This document shows positions 8,891 through 20,276 of a stretch of DNA of 64,000 bases, in pieces. The translations under genes and the position numbers were made by a program. Position 1 is the stretch's first letter, and each line of letters opens with the position of its first letter. The notes beneath the pieces are model-generated. The model was not told the DNA's origin and searched no databases. It worked only from the letters and a program-made list of their open reading frames with translations. The DNA is taken from the NCBI RefSeq assembly GCF_030232885.1, contig NZ_JASPGD010000009.1, forward strand, positions 21,836-85,835. Reading direction: 5' to 3'. Source of the DNA: Corynebacterium sp. MSK297 (GTDB lineage: Bacteria > Actinomycetota > Actinomycetes > Mycobacteriales > Mycobacteriaceae).

Positions 8891-9178
8891 TTAGCCTTGG
8901 AGTTCTTCCAGCTTCTTCGCTACGTCACCGGCAGGTGGGTTGGTCATTGAGGAGCCGTCGGAAAACAGCACCGTTGGGATGATGCGGTTGCCGTCGTTGA
9001 CAGACTCGATCCACGGGTTGGCGTTTTTGGCTTGGCCTTCTTCCGAGTCTGGATCGATCACCGCAAATGGGGTGCCGTTGGCTTCCAAATCACCGATCAG
9101 CTTGCGGCAAAACGGGCACCAGCTGGCAGCGAAGACGGTGACATCGTGGGAGGTTTCTGGGGTTTGTACGTCAGACAT
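8891..9178 (-). CDS. Mycoredoxin (glutaredoxin-like, mycothiol-dependent)
   Basis: 95 residues with a thioredoxin-fold active site ASWCPFC (Cys21, Cys24) and the cis-proline segment NRIIPTVLF near residue 65. It is the size and motif class of actinobacterial mycoredoxin-1, which reduces mycothiol-mixed disulfides in the cytosol. Last gene of thyA-folA-mrx: its ATG directly abuts the folA stop codon. A general NrdH/glutaredoxin-like role is the alternative. Confidence 0.82.
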   Translation of the reverse strand: MSDVQTPETSHDVTVFAASWCPFCRKLIGDLEANGTPFAVIDPDSEEGQAKNANPWIESVNDGNRIIPTVLFSDGSSMTNPPAGDVAKKLEELQG

Positions 9179-10566
<1,388 letters not shown>

Positions 10567-10664
10567 GGGCCATAGTTTACTAGCGTGTGGCCAGGCCGTG
10601 TGCTCTCAATAGATCCACCGCTCGTGCGCAGCAGACCCACCGCTCATGCGACGCCGACAACATC

Positions 10665-11423
10665 TCAATAGCTGCCGTTGGCTGCCTGGTAGTCCGCGAT
10701 ATGTCCGAGCATGTCGTCGGCAAGCTCTTTGCGGCAGATCAACAAATCTGGAATATAGGTATCGGCTCGGTTGAACCGGTGCTGTGAACCGTCCAAGCGG
10801 CTGACGTGCAAACCGGCAGCCTGCGCCACACCGACTGGGGCAGCCTGATCCCATTCGAACTGTCCGCCGGAATGGATATACGCGTCGACGTCGCCAAGCA
10901 GTACTTTCATTGCTTTTGCCCCGGCAGAGCCCAGCCGTACGGTCTCTAGGTCCATGTGCTTGCCGACGTAGTCAGCAATTTCTGGCGGGCGGTTGCGCGA
11001 CACCACGATGCGCCGTGAAAACGGGCCGGATACCGCGCGGACATCTGACGAGCGGAACACCACTCCGAGATCCGGCAGTCCGACGGCAGCATGCAATGGC
11101 ACCCCGTCTTCGACCAACGCGATATGCACCGCCCAATCTTGCCGCCCAGTGGCAAACTCCTTCGTGCCATCCAACGGGTCGACGATCCAGACGCGTCTTT
11201 TCTGTAGCCGCTCGGGATTATCCTTGGCTTCTTCCGATAAAAAGCCGTCGTCTGGGCGGTGTTGCGCGAGCACGCGTGCGATCCAATTTTGCGCCAGCTC
11301 GTCGCCAGCCTCGGCGAGTTCCTTATCGCGCAGCAAACCAACCCCGCGGATCCCTTTGAGGATTTCCCCGGACCCTTGGGCTAAAAGGTTGGTCAGCCGG
11401 ACATCTGATAACGCGCCTGTCAT
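10665..11423 (-). CDS. cysQ: 3'(2'),5'-bisphosphate nucleotidase CysQ family
   Basis: 252 residues from the ATG at 11423. An upstream in-frame start at 11543 would run into the divergent lhr gene and adds no conserved sequence. Inositol-monophosphatase superfamily metal ligands are visible: SEEAKD (~63-68), DPLDGTKEF (82-90), and the C-terminal WDQAAPVG motif. The enzyme likely hydrolyses phosphoadenosine phosphate, a by-product of sulfate assimilation; inositol-phosphate activity is possible in actinobacteria. It is divergent from lhr with only 30 bases between starts, so the two promoters overlap. Confidence 0.86.
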   Translation of the reverse strand: MTGALSDVRLTNLLAQGSGEILKGIRGVGLLRDKELAEAGDELAQNWIARVLAQHRPDDGFLSEEAKDNPERLQKRRVWIVDPLDGTKEFATGRQDWAVHIALVEDGVPLHAAVGLPDLGVVFRSSDVRAVSGPFSRRIVVSRNRPPEIADYVGKHMDLETVRLGSAGAKAMKVLLGDVDAYIHSGGQFEWDQAAPVGVAQAAGLHVSRLDGSQHRFNRADTYIPDLLICRKELADDMLGHIADYQAANGSY

Positions 11424-11453
11424 GCCCCATACTGTAGCCGTAGAGTAGTCATC

Positions 11454-14400
11454 ATGTCCGATGACGTCCTGTCCCGTTTCAGCCCGCCGGTAGCAAGCTG
11501 GTTTCGTGAAGTTTTTGCGCAGCCCACCGACGTCCAGCGCCAAGCCTGGCAGGCGGTCTCGGAAGGGAAAAACGCGCTGGTGGTGGCGCCGACTGGTTCC
11601 GGTAAAACCCTGGCGGCGTTTTTGTGGGCTCTTAACGGGTTGAGCACTGCTGGTGGGCAGTTAACCCTGCCGGTCGCAGACACGAAGACATCGCTTGCCG
11701 ACGCCGACAAGCCCGGGGGCTCCGAAACGCCCGGGAAAGCCGACGAGCCCGATGGCGCTTCTAAGTCCGGGATCGCAGCTAAGCCCGGCGTCACAGTGCT
11801 GTATATTTCTCCGCTGAAAGCCCTGGGTGTGGACGTCGAACGAAACTTGCACGCCCCGCTGACAGGCATCGGCCGCGTCGCACAGCGCATGGGCCACGAT
11901 GTGCCGTCGGTCAGCGTCGGTGTGCGCAGTGGTGATACCCCGCAAGCAGAACGAGCCCGCCAGCTACGCCGCCCGCCGGATATTTTGATCACCACCCCAG
12001 AATCGGCTTATCTCATGCTCACAGGCAAAGCCGCGGGCATTCTTTCTACCGTCACCACCGTCATCGTGGACGAAATCCACGCGCTAGCAGGTAGTAAGCG
12101 CGGTGTACACCTGGCGTTGACGCTGGAACGCTTGGCACGTGTGGCTGGCGACCCGCAACGTATCGGGCTGTCGGCTACGGTGCGCCCGATCGAGACCGTG
12201 GCGCAGTTTCTCGGGGGCGACCGTGAGGTAGAAATCGTCGCCCCGCCAGCGAAAAAATCGTGGGAGCTGGCCGTGCGGGTGCCGGTGGACAACATGGCGG
12301 ATCTGCCGGTGCCGGAACAGGCCTCCACGATCGGGGAGATGACCGTGGACGATCCGCTGGGCTTGAGCAGCGGTGGCGCACCCGGTGCGGGCAACGGTGC
12401 GGCGGACAACGGTGCGGCGGGGGCCGGAGAGGAGACACCGTCTTTTGCGAGCGATTCCGCCTTGCCGACGGCGAAATCCATCTGGCCACATATTGAAGCC
12501 GAGCTCTACCAGACCATCATGGGGCAAAATTCCACTTTGGTGTTCGTCAACTCCCGGCGGACCGCAGAACGGCTGACCTCGCGGATCAACGAGCTATATG
12601 CCGCTGAGCATGCCCCGGAATTGCTGTCGGCGCCCACGCGCCGGGATCCCGCGCAATTGATGAAGCACACCGATACCGCCGGTGCCGCCGCATCGGTGAT
12701 TGCCCGCGCGCACCATGGTTCAGTCTCGAAAGACGAGCGCGCCCAGACAGAATCACTGCTCAAGCAAGGTGCGTTGAAAGCCGTGGTGGCTACCAGCTCG
12801 CTGGAACTTGGCATTGATATGGGGGCAGTCGACCAGGTGGTGCAAGTAGAATCTCCGCCGTCGGTGGCTTCTGCGCTGCAGCGAGTCGGGCGCGCAGGCC
12901 ATAGCGTTGGTGCGGTATCTCGGGGGGATTTTTACCCGAAACATCGCGCGGATTTGGTGCAAACTGCGGTGACCGTCGGCAGGGTGCAACCCGGTTTGAT
13001 TGAAAAGATCCATGTTCCGCGCAACCCGCTGGACGTGTTGGTGCAACAGACCATCGCTGCGGTGGCGGTAGAAGACCTCGACGTCGACGAGTGGTTTTCC
13101 ACTATTTGCCGCGCCTACCCGTACCGGGACTTGGACCGCGACGTCTATGACTCCGTGCTGGATTTAGCCAGTGGAATCTATCCCAGCACCGATTTCGCAG
13201 AGCTCAAACCCCGGATCGTTGTTGATCGAGTCGACAACACCTTGTCCGCCCGGCCAGGGTCACAGCGCGTGGCCGTCACCAGTGGCGGTACCATCCCGGA
13301 CCGCGGCATGTTTGGCGTCTTTTTGGCTGGTACGACGGGGGATTCCACGGGCGCGGCTGGCACCGGTGCCAGTGGAGCTGGCAAACCTATCCCGCGCCGG
13401 GTCGGTGAGCTCGATGAGGAAATGGTCTACGAATCCCGCGTGGGCGACGTATTCACCCTGGGGGCAAGTAGCTGGCGCATCGAAGACATCACTCGTGATC
13501 AGGTGCTGGTTACCCCTGCCCCGGGCCATACCGGACGTCTGCCGTTTTGGAGCGGCGATCAATTAGGCCGCCCCTACGAGCTCGGCCTGGCTCTGGGGGC
13601 TTTTCGACGCCATGCCCACCGTGAGCGTGACAAAGCCTTAGCTGACTTGCCGCTGGAAGAGCGCGCACGCACCAACCTGCTGGGCTATCTGGATGAGCAG
13701 TACGAGTCCACCGGGTTGATCCCGGATGAGAAAACACTGGTCCTGGAGCGTTTCCGCGATGAACTGGGGGATTGGCGCGTCGTCTTGCACACCCCGTTTG
13801 GCCGCGGCGTGAATGCTGCGTGGGCGCTGGCGGTAGGCGCGCGGATTGCAGAAAACACCGGCATGGACGCCCAAGCTGTCGCTGGTGATGACGGCATCGT
13901 GTTGCGCGTGCCGGAAGGCGACCACGATCCCGATGCTTCGTTATTTATTTTTGACGACGATGAAATCGAAGAAATCGTGACTACCCAGGTGGGCAATTCG
14001 GCGCTGTTTGCCTCACGGTTTCGCGAATGCGCGGCCCGTGCGTTGTTGTTGCCCCGGTATGACCCGGGCAAGCGCGCACCGCTGTGGCAACAGCGACAAA
14101 AAGCCGAGCAACTGCTTGATGTAGCCCGCAAGTACCCGTCATTTCCCATCATCCTGGAAACCGTGCGTGAATGCTTGCAAGATGTCTATGACCTGCCAGC
14201 CTTGCATGAGGTCACCCGGTCGATTGCTCAGCGCACCATCCGCATCGCGGAAGTTACAACCGAGCAGCCGTCGCCGTTTTCCTCGTCGCTATTGTTCAAT
14301 TACACCGGCGCATTCATGTACGAAGGCGATAGCCCGCTGGCGGAAAAGCGCGCTGCTGCGCTGTCACTGGACCCGAGTTTGTTGGCAAAGCTGTTGGGCA

Positions 14401-16388
14401 CCGTGGAGCTGCGGGAATTGCTGGACCCCGATGTCATCGTGGAGGTGCACCAAGCCCTGCAGCACACCACCCCGGAGCGTCGGGCACACACAGCCGAACA
14501 ACTCGCCGATATACTGCGCCGGATTGGCCCGATCCCGGTTGACCAACTCGCCGAGCATGCCGAGATCTCCCTGGAACAGGCCCAACGCGAACTGGGTGCG
14601 CGCGTGATGGTGCTGCGCATGGTCGGGCACGACCACCTAGCACAGAGCAACGATGCAGCATTATTGCGCGATGGTTTGGGCATCCCGGTGCCACCCGGGA
14701 TACCCGCACAAACAGAAACTATCGACGATGCGCTAGCACAACTACTGAAACGCTGGGCGCGCTCGCGCGGGCCGTTCGTGTTGCGCGATGCCGCGGATGC
14801 CTTCGGAATCAGCATTTCCAGCGCCTGGCATATCGTGCAAACACTTTCCGGCAGCGGCGAATTGGTAGAAGGTCACTACCGCCAAGGCATCGACGAACTG
14901 GAGTATTGCGCAGCCGGGGTACTCAAACGGATCCGTTCGCGCTCACTAGCGGCAGCTCGTAAGGCGCTGCGCCCGGTTAGCGCGTCCGGCTTCGCACGCT
15001 TTTTGCTCAGCTGGCACCAGATCACCGATGCACCGTCCGGATTAGGCGAGGAGGATGCAGTATTTGCCGCCATCGAACAGCTAGCCGGGGTACGCCTGCC
15101 AGCCAGCGCCTGGGAACAATTGGTGTTGCCTGCCCGCGTGCCAGGCTACAGCCCGCGGTTTTTGGATGAGCTGACTAGTAATGGTGAAGTCTTGATCCGC
15201 GGGGTGGGCCAAGCCGGGCGCAACGATCCATGGATTATGCTGCTGCCCGCCGAGTACGCCGCCCAACTCGCCCCGTTGGACGACGAACCATCCGATACGT
15301 CTGGGTTGACGCAAGTGCAAGAAGCCATCGTGGTGGTTCTGAGCAATGGCGGCGGCTATTTATTTGCCGACATTGTCGAACAGGTAAACCGCGCCGGGAC
15401 GCTGAGTTTCGATGATCATTCTGCACACAGCACGCAGACAAAGCAGCAATTCACCAGCGAGACCGTGCGCGCGGCACTGTGGGAATTAGTCGATCTGGGA
15501 ATGGTGAGTCCGGATAGTTTTACGCCATTGCGCACGCGGTTAGCCGGTGGGGCAAGCCGGGCGCACAAGGCAAAACGGCAACCGCGGCGTTCGCGGCTGC
15601 GGATGGGGCGTACTAGTTTTGCTACCAGCCAGTATGCGCGTTCCGGTCAGTCCACACCGCCGGATATGGTCGGGCGGTGGGCGCTTTCGGTGCAGCCGGA
15701 TCGCGACGCCACTGCGCGTTCGGTTGCCCAAGGAGAAGCATGGCTGGATCGTTATGGGGTGCTTACCCGGGGAAGCGTGGTCGCCGAGGGCGTCACCGGT
15801 GGATTTGCCTTGGCTTATAAAGTGCTCAGTGAGTTTGAAGCCGCGGGAAAGGCCCAGCGTGGGTACTTCGTTGAAGGGCTGGGTGCCGCGCAATTTTCTA
15901 CGCCGTCTGTGGTAGACCGGTTGCGTGGTGCCGATGATGCCCCGGATGTGCACGGGTGGCCTTCCGGCACCACAGACCCAGATGTCGTCGTTCTTGCTGC
16001 GACCGATCCAGCTAACCCCTATGGTGCTGCTGTGGATTGGCCGCACACTGATGGGGCTGCACAAGTTGCCAGTGACTCACGGCCGGGTGCGCGGCCTGCA
16101 CGGTCTGCCGGGAGCCTAGTGGTGCTTGCCGACGGCGTGTGTTTGGCGCACTTAAGCCGCGGTGGGAAAACGGTGACCACGTTTTTCGACGCACTCCCGG
16201 AAGGCATCGATGCCGATCCGGCACAGTTGCTTGTCGACGCTGTGCATGCTGCGCTAGATGCGGAATGGATCCGCCCGCTGACCATTGAAAAGGCGAACGG
16301 CGTGGCCATCCTGGGAACCCCATTAGCTGTAGCGATGCGCGAATACGGCGCTAAACTCAGCCCGAAGGGCCTGCGTCTTAGCAGGTGA
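11454..16388 (+). CDS. lhr: Lhr-type large ATP-dependent DNA helicase
   Basis: 1644 residues, in the size range of full-length Lhr (core plus long C-terminal region). Motifs: Q-motif-like PTDVQRQAW (25-33), Walker A APTGSGKT (45-52), VDEIH Walker B near residue 205, SSLELGIDMG and QRVGRAGH in the second RecA domain, then winged-helix and beta-barrel regions and a long C-terminal half. Two low-complexity insertions occur, Asp/Gly/Lys-rich at 66-112 and Gly/Ala-rich near 305-335, both absent from the helicase core. Lhr translocates 3'-5' on single-stranded DNA and is induced by DNA damage in mycobacteria. It is followed by nei, another repair gene. The stop codon sits inside the first unit of a 12-base tandem repeat. 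Confidence 0.92.
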   Translation: MSDDVLSRFSPPVASWFREVFAQPTDVQRQAWQAVSEGKNALVVAPTGSGKTLAAFLWALNGLSTAGGQLTLPVADTKTSLADADKPGGSETPGKADEPDGASKSGIAAKPGVTVLYISPLKALGVDVERNLHAPLTGIGRVAQRMGHDVPSVSVGVRSGDTPQAERARQLRRPPDILITTPESAYLMLTGKAAGILSTVTTVIVDEIHALAGSKRGVHLALTLERLARVAGDPQRIGLSATVRPIETVAQFLGGDREVEIVAPPAKKSWELAVRVPVDNMADLPVPEQASTIGEMTVDDPLGLSSGGAPGAGNGAADNGAAGAGEETPSFASDSALPTAKSIWPHIEAELYQTIMGQNSTLVFVNSRRTAERLTSRINELYAAEHAPELLSAPTRRDPAQLMKHTDTAGAAASVIARAHHGSVSKDERAQTESLLKQGALKAVVATSSLELGIDMGAVDQVVQVESPPSVASALQRVGRAGHSVGAVSRGDFYPKHRADLVQTAVTVGRVQPGLIEKIHVPRNPLDVLVQQTIAAVAVEDLDVDEWFSTICRAYPYRDLDRDVYDSVLDLASGIYPSTDFAELKPRIVVDRVDNTLSARPGSQRVAVTSGGTIPDRGMFGVFLAGTTGDSTGAAGTGASGAGKPIPRRVGELDEEMVYESRVGDVFTLGASSWRIEDITRDQVLVTPAPGHTGRLPFWSGDQLGRPYELGLALGAFRRHAHRERDKALADLPLEERARTNLLGYLDEQYESTGLIPDEKTLVLERFRDELGDWRVVLHTPFGRGVNAAWALAVGARIAENTGMDAQAVAGDDGIVLRVPEGDHDPDASLFIFDDDEIEEIVTTQVGNSALFASRFRECAARALLLPRYDPGKRAPLWQQRQKAEQLLDVARKYPSFPIILETVRECLQDVYDLPALHEVTRSIAQRTIRIAEVTTEQPSPFSSSLLFNYTGAFMYEGDSPLAEKRAAALSLDPSLLAKLLGTVELRELLDPDVIVEVHQALQHTTPERRAHTAEQLADILRRIGPIPVDQLAEHAEISLEQAQRELGARVMVLRMVGHDHLAQSNDAALLRDGLGIPVPPGIPAQTETIDDALAQLLKRWARSRGPFVLRDAADAFGISISSAWHIVQTLSGSGELVEGHYRQGIDELEYCAAGVLKRIRSRSLAAARKALRPVSASGFARFLLSWHQITDAPSGLGEEDAVFAAIEQLAGVRLPASAWEQLVLPARVPGYSPRFLDELTSNGEVLIRGVGQAGRNDPWIMLLPAEYAAQLAPLDDEPSDTSGLTQVQEAIVVVLSNGGGYLFADIVEQVNRAGTLSFDDHSAHSTQTKQQFTSETVRAALWELVDLGMVSPDSFTPLRTRLAGGASRAHKAKRQPRRSRLRMGRTSFATSQYARSGQSTPPDMVGRWALSVQPDRDATARSVAQGEAWLDRYGVLTRGSVVAEGVTGGFALAYKVLSEFEAAGKAQRGYFVEGLGAAQFSTPSVVDRLRGADDAPDVHGWPSGTTDPDVVVLAATDPANPYGAAVDWPHTDGAAQVASDSRPGARPARSAGSLVVLADGVCLAHLSRGGKTVTTFFDALPEGIDADPAQLLVDAVHAALDAEWIRPLTIEKANGVAILGTPLAVAMREYGAKLSPKGLRLSR

Positions 16389-16444
16389 CTGAGCCAGTGA
16401 CTGAGCCAGTGACTGGGCCAGTGACTGAGCCAGTGACTGGGCCG
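16385..16444. repeat. Five tandem copies of a 12-bp repeat at the lhr stop codon
   Basis: Units GTGACTGAGCCA (16385-16396, 16397-16408, 16421-16432), GTGACTGGGCCA (16409-16420) and GTGACTGGGCCG (16433-16444). The TGA in the first unit is the lhr stop codon; each later unit has another in-frame TGA. Confidence 0.95.
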
Positions 16445-16483
16445 GTAAATTGTTGAATTAATACGCCAGGAGGTGCGCGCACA

Positions 16484-17335
16484 ATGCCAGAAGGCGATTC
16501 CGTACTGCAGCTGTCGCAGAGGCTGCAGTTTCTCGTCGGTAAGACCGTCACACGTACCTCGATCCGCACCCCGCGCTTTGCGAATCACGATTTTTCCGAG
16601 GCGCAGTGCCAGAAGATCTGGCCCTATGGAAAGTACCTGTTCATGCTTTTCGGCCAACACATCCTGGCCACCCATTTGAAAATGGAAGGTACGTGGGCGA
16701 TGCATTTAGCCGGGGACAGGTGGCGCCAACCAGCCCATACCGCCCGGGTGGTGCTGCGGTTTGCGCATCAACCGCGCGATATCGAAGTCGTGGGGCACCA
16801 GTTGGGATTGGTGCGGGTATTCCCAGCACAAGAATACAAGCGGTTTATTGGTGATCTCGGCCCGGATATTCTTGCCGACGACTGGGATAACCACGGCAAA
16901 GCTGAAGCGCTGCGCCGCATTGTGGCACAACCACAGCGCCCGATCGGTACCGCGTTATTGGATCAAACCAAGGTGGTGGGTATTGGCAACGAATACCGCG
17001 CAGAGGTGTGTTTTCTTGCTGGCCTGCACCCAGCTAGCCGCGTCGGTGCGCTGGATACGGCGCGAGTGTCCGAAATCCTGGATATCGCACGCCGTATCAT
17101 GTGGGCGAATAGAAACGAACCAGTGCGCGTGACCACCGGAATCAAGCGTGCCGGGGAGACAACCTACGTGTTCGGGCGAAACAACCGGCCGTGCCGACGC
17201 TGCAGAACACTGATCAAGCACGATTCTTTGGGCGGGCCGGACCAGAAAACTCGCGGCGGAACCGATGACGAGCTAGAGCGCATTATCTGGTGGTGTCCGC
17301 ACTGCCAGCCGTTGGTCGGCCCCCAAACAGATTAA
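16484..17335 (+). CDS. nei: Endonuclease VIII-like DNA glycosylase (Fpg/Nei family)
   Basis: 283 residues. The mature N-terminus PEGD supplies the catalytic proline and glutamate. A lysine-containing beta strand (LATHLKMEGTW) follows, then the helix-two-turn-helix region (TALLDQTKVVGIGNEYRAE) and a C-terminal zinc finger with CRRC (about 236-239) and CPHC (about 274-277). It excises oxidised bases and cuts the abasic site. It lies 95 bases after lhr with a strong AGGAGGTG Shine-Dalgarno, suggesting a repair pair. Of the actinobacterial Nei paralogues I cannot say which this is. Confidence 0.9.
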   Translation: MPEGDSVLQLSQRLQFLVGKTVTRTSIRTPRFANHDFSEAQCQKIWPYGKYLFMLFGQHILATHLKMEGTWAMHLAGDRWRQPAHTARVVLRFAHQPRDIEVVGHQLGLVRVFPAQEYKRFIGDLGPDILADDWDNHGKAEALRRIVAQPQRPIGTALLDQTKVVGIGNEYRAEVCFLAGLHPASRVGALDTARVSEILDIARRIMWANRNEPVRVTTGIKRAGETTYVFGRNNRPCRRCRTLIKHDSLGGPDQKTRGGTDDELERIIWWCPHCQPLVGPQTD

Positions 17336-17346
17336 TCCCGGGCTGG

Positions 17347-19011
17347 TTAAGCCTCGCTTTGCCTGCGGTACCAGCGGATCAGTTCGTCGGTCGAGCTATC
17401 GCCGGAATCAATTGCTTCGGCCCCGGAAATCGCGGGCAACAATGCGTCGGCCTGTTTCTTGCCCAGTTCCACGCCCCACTGGTCAAAGGAATTCACATCC
17501 CAGATCACGCCTTGTACGAAGGTGATGTGCTCATACAACGCGATCAAGCTGCCCAGTACCGACGGGGTTAGCTGTGGAGCAAGGATCGTCGTGGTTGGGC
17601 GGTTACCGGGCATGACCAGGTGAGGGATGAGTTCTTCGGCTACGCCTTCCGCGGAAACTTCCTCGGCGGTTTTGCCGAAAGCCATCACCTTGGATTGGGC
17701 AAAGAAGTTGCTCATCAGCAAATCATGTAATGAGCCTTCGCCGTCGATCGCAGCCAAGTCTTGATGCGGGCGAGCAAAACCAATGAAATCCGCCGGGACG
17801 AGGTGTTTGCCCTGGTGCAGCAGCTGGAAAAATGCGTGTTGGCCGTTGGTTCCGGCTTGGCCCCAATAAATCTCACCGGTGGCATAGTCGACGCTCGTGC
17901 CGTCGCGGCGGACAGATTTGCCGTTGGATTCCATGGTCAGCTGCTGCAGGTACGTTGGGAAGCGCCGCAAATGCTGTGAATATGGCAAAATCGCGTGGCT
18001 CGCGGCACCGTGGAAGTTGGTGTACCACACCCCCAACAAACCCATGAGGGCAACGACATTGTCACCAAGGTCGGTGCGATAAAAGTAGTCATCGATGGCG
18101 TGGAAACCGGCTAAGAAGCGGCGGAAATCCTTAGGTCCGATGGTGAGCATCAGAGAAAGGCCAATAGCTGAAGACACCGAATATCGCCCGCCGACCCAGT
18201 CCCAGAACACAAACATGTTGTCCGGATCGATACCGAATTCCTTGACCTTGTCCTCGTTCGTCGACACCGCAATGAAATGCTGCGCCACAGCACGAGAGCT
18301 GCCGAGCTTGTCGACGAGCCACCGCCGGGCAGCGGTGGCGTTAGACAAGGTCTCCTGGGTGCCGAAAGATTTCGAGCTGACGATAAACAGCGTGGTTTCT
18401 GGATCTACCACGGTCAAGGTATCGCTCATATCGGCTGGATCCACGTTGGAGACGTATTCGGCGTGGATGCCTGCAGTGTTGTATTCCTGCAGCGCAAGTG
18501 CGGCAAAGGCCGGACCAAGATCTGAACCGCCGATACCGATATTAACGATGGTGTGGATTTTCTTCCCTGTAAAACCAGTCCGGGTGCCATCGCGCAGTGA
18601 ATTGGCGAAGCGCTCCATTTTATCCAGCTCCGCATGGGTATCGCGGGTGACGTTTTGTCCGTCGACTACTAAATCCTGCTGGCCGTGGGAGGAAAAAGAA
18701 CCCGGTGCGCGTAAAGCCGTGTGCAAGACGGCGCGGTCTTCCGTGTTGTTGATGTGGGCGCCGGAATACATCTTCTCGATGGCTGCACGCAATCCCGCGC
18801 GTTCTGCCAATTCCACCAGATGCGCATGGACCGTGTCATCGATCCAGTTCTTTGATAAGTCGATGTGGAGCTCACCAGCGGAAAACGACCACCGTCGGGC
18901 CCGGTCGGGGTCCGAGTGGAATAGCGAGCGCAGGTCGAAATCCTGCTCGCTGGCCAGCGTGGTCAGTCGTTGCCATTCCGCGGTGGAGGAGATAGATGTA
19001 AAAGAACTCAC
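17347..19011 (-). CDS. pgi: Glucose-6-phosphate isomerase
   Basis: 554 residues from GTG at 19011. An upstream GTG at 19056 is also in frame, but the shorter form aligns better with the corynebacterial N-terminus (about 15 residues before AEWQRL) and avoids overlapping the transporter gene. Signatures: GIGGSDLGP near residue 145, [13 protein letters not shown] near 265, [19 protein letters not shown] near 370 and QWGVELGK near 500. It interconverts glucose-6-phosphate and fructose-6-phosphate. The gap to the upstream CDF zinc transporter gene is 4 bases, so the central glycolytic gene seems to be the third cistron of the amidase-CDF operon, unless an internal promoter exists. Confidence 0.95.
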   Translation of the reverse strand: MSSFTSISSTAEWQRLTTLASEQDFDLRSLFHSDPDRARRWSFSAGELHIDLSKNWIDDTVHAHLVELAERAGLRAAIEKMYSGAHINNTEDRAVLHTALRAPGSFSSHGQQDLVVDGQNVTRDTHAELDKMERFANSLRDGTRTGFTGKKIHTIVNIGIGGSDLGPAFAALALQEYNTAGIHAEYVSNVDPADMSDTLTVVDPETTLFIVSSKSFGTQETLSNATAARRWLVDKLGSSRAVAQHFIAVSTNEDKVKEFGIDPDNMFVFWDWVGGRYSVSSAIGLSLMLTIGPKDFRRFLAGFHAIDDYFYRTDLGDNVVALMGLLGVWYTNFHGAASHAILPYSQHLRRFPTYLQQLTMESNGKSVRRDGTSVDYATGEIYWGQAGTNGQHAFFQLLHQGKHLVPADFIGFARPHQDLAAIDGEGSLHDLLMSNFFAQSKVMAFGKTAEEVSAEGVAEELIPHLVMPGNRPTTTILAPQLTPSVLGSLIALYEHITFVQGVIWDVNSFDQWGVELGKKQADALLPAISGAEAIDSGDSSTDELIRWYRRQSEA

Positions 19012-19015
19012 GCCG

Positions 19016-20263
19016 TTATATGATACTGCTTTCGCTACTCGAGACGGTGTGTGCACGCCAGTTTCGGGTGCATGTCACGGCAGTTTTTTCCCACAGGCGC
19101 CATCCCTGATGTTCGGCAGTATGTGGGTGATGTGCAGCGGCATGGTCTGCGTGTTCTACGTTGGCGTCGACAAGCCCGGCGTCGACAAGCTCAGCGGCAA
19201 GGGGTTGGTTGTCGTGGTGGATGTTGCGGTGGTTCATGCGGCGGTTGGGCGCGACCTCAATTTGGATTGTGGTGCGTGTGATCCCATACGTGTCGCGCAA
19301 GACAGCTTCCACGCGGCGCAAGACTGTTTCGTAATGGTTCACAGCATCACGCTGGCTAGAGCCTCGTTGTGTAATAACAATGTGTACCGTCGCGACCGCA
19401 TCCGAGCCGGTCAGGGACCACAGATGCAGGTCGTAGACCCGCTCGATGCCTGGGATACGCAATAGCTCCCGCTGAATGCTCACATAATCTAGTCCGGCCG
19501 GCGCGTGCTGCATCAACACCGACAACGACTGTCGCAACAACTGCCAACAGTGTGGCAACAACACTGCCAGGATCAACACGGATACCGCAATATCCACGCC
19601 GCCCCAACCGGTTATCCACACCACGGCGGAAGCGAAAATTACCCCAATAGAGCTGAGCATATCCGACACAATATGCAGGTAAGCACCCTTGATATTCAGC
19701 GAATCTTGCGACGGTTTGTGCAACACTAGCATCGCCAGCAAGTTGGCTAGCAGGCCGATCGTGGCGACGACTAGCATGACTTCGGCAGAAAGCTCAGCGG
19801 GATCGTGAATCCGACGGACTGCCGCGAACACAATCCAGACCGCAATAGCCATCACCAGCAAAGCGTTCAGCGCAGAAGCGATGACTTCCGCCCGCGAAAA
19901 CCCGTAGGTAGCCAGTTGCGTGGCTTTCCGCTGCCCCCACCACAGTGCGAGCCCTGCCATGACTAACCCGACCGAATCGGTGGCCATGTGCCCGGCGTCG
20001 GCAAGCAAAGCCAGGGACCCAGACCAGAATGCTCCCACGACTTCTGCGACCAAAATAGCAGTGGTGAGAATGATGACCGCTACGAGTCGGAGGCCAGTCG
20101 CTGAACCGTGCTGGCAATGACCAGCCTTGTGACCATGGTTGTGATGGTTGTGATGGTTGTGATGGTTGTGCTGGTCGCTGTGACTGTGACTGTGGCTGTG
20201 GCTGTGGCTATGGTTGTGCTTGTGGCTGCGGTTATGGCTTGTGACAGGGTACATCGTCGTCAT
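19016..20263 (-). CDS. Zinc (cation diffusion facilitator) exporter with His-rich N-terminus
   Basis: 415 residues. Residues 10-51 are extremely His-rich (runs of HS and HNH), then six membrane helices (about 58-245). Metal-site motifs HMATD (92-96) in helix 2 and HIVSD in helix 5 are the family HxxxD pairs. A cytoplasmic C-terminal domain (residues 250-345) follows, and a second His-rich tail near 350-395. The family exports Zn2+ (or Co/Cd) by proton exchange. It lies 13 bases after a secreted Zn amidase that itself has His-rich segments and 4 bases before pgi. The N-terminal His codons make a low-complexity region at about 20100-20240. Confidence 0.9.
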   Translation of the reverse strand: MTTMYPVTSHNRSHKHNHSHSHSHSHSHSDQHNHHNHHNHHNHGHKAGHCQHGSATGLRLVAVIILTTAILVAEVVGAFWSGSLALLADAGHMATDSVGLVMAGLALWWGQRKATQLATYGFSRAEVIASALNALLVMAIAVWIVFAAVRRIHDPAELSAEVMLVVATIGLLANLLAMLVLHKPSQDSLNIKGAYLHIVSDMLSSIGVIFASAVVWITGWGGVDIAVSVLILAVLLPHCWQLLRQSLSVLMQHAPAGLDYVSIQRELLRIPGIERVYDLHLWSLTGSDAVATVHIVITQRGSSQRDAVNHYETVLRRVEAVLRDTYGITRTTIQIEVAPNRRMNHRNIHHDNQPLAAELVDAGLVDANVEHADHAAAHHPHTAEHQGWRLWEKTAVTCTRNWRAHTVSSSESSII

Positions 20264-20276
20264 CGGATTACCCCCT

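Noticed and set aside
18095..19465. Long plus-strand open frame (456 codons) over pgi and the CDF gene
   Set aside because: It is a mirror of the well-supported minus-strand pgi and CDF genes, has no recognisable domain and no Shine-Dalgarno.
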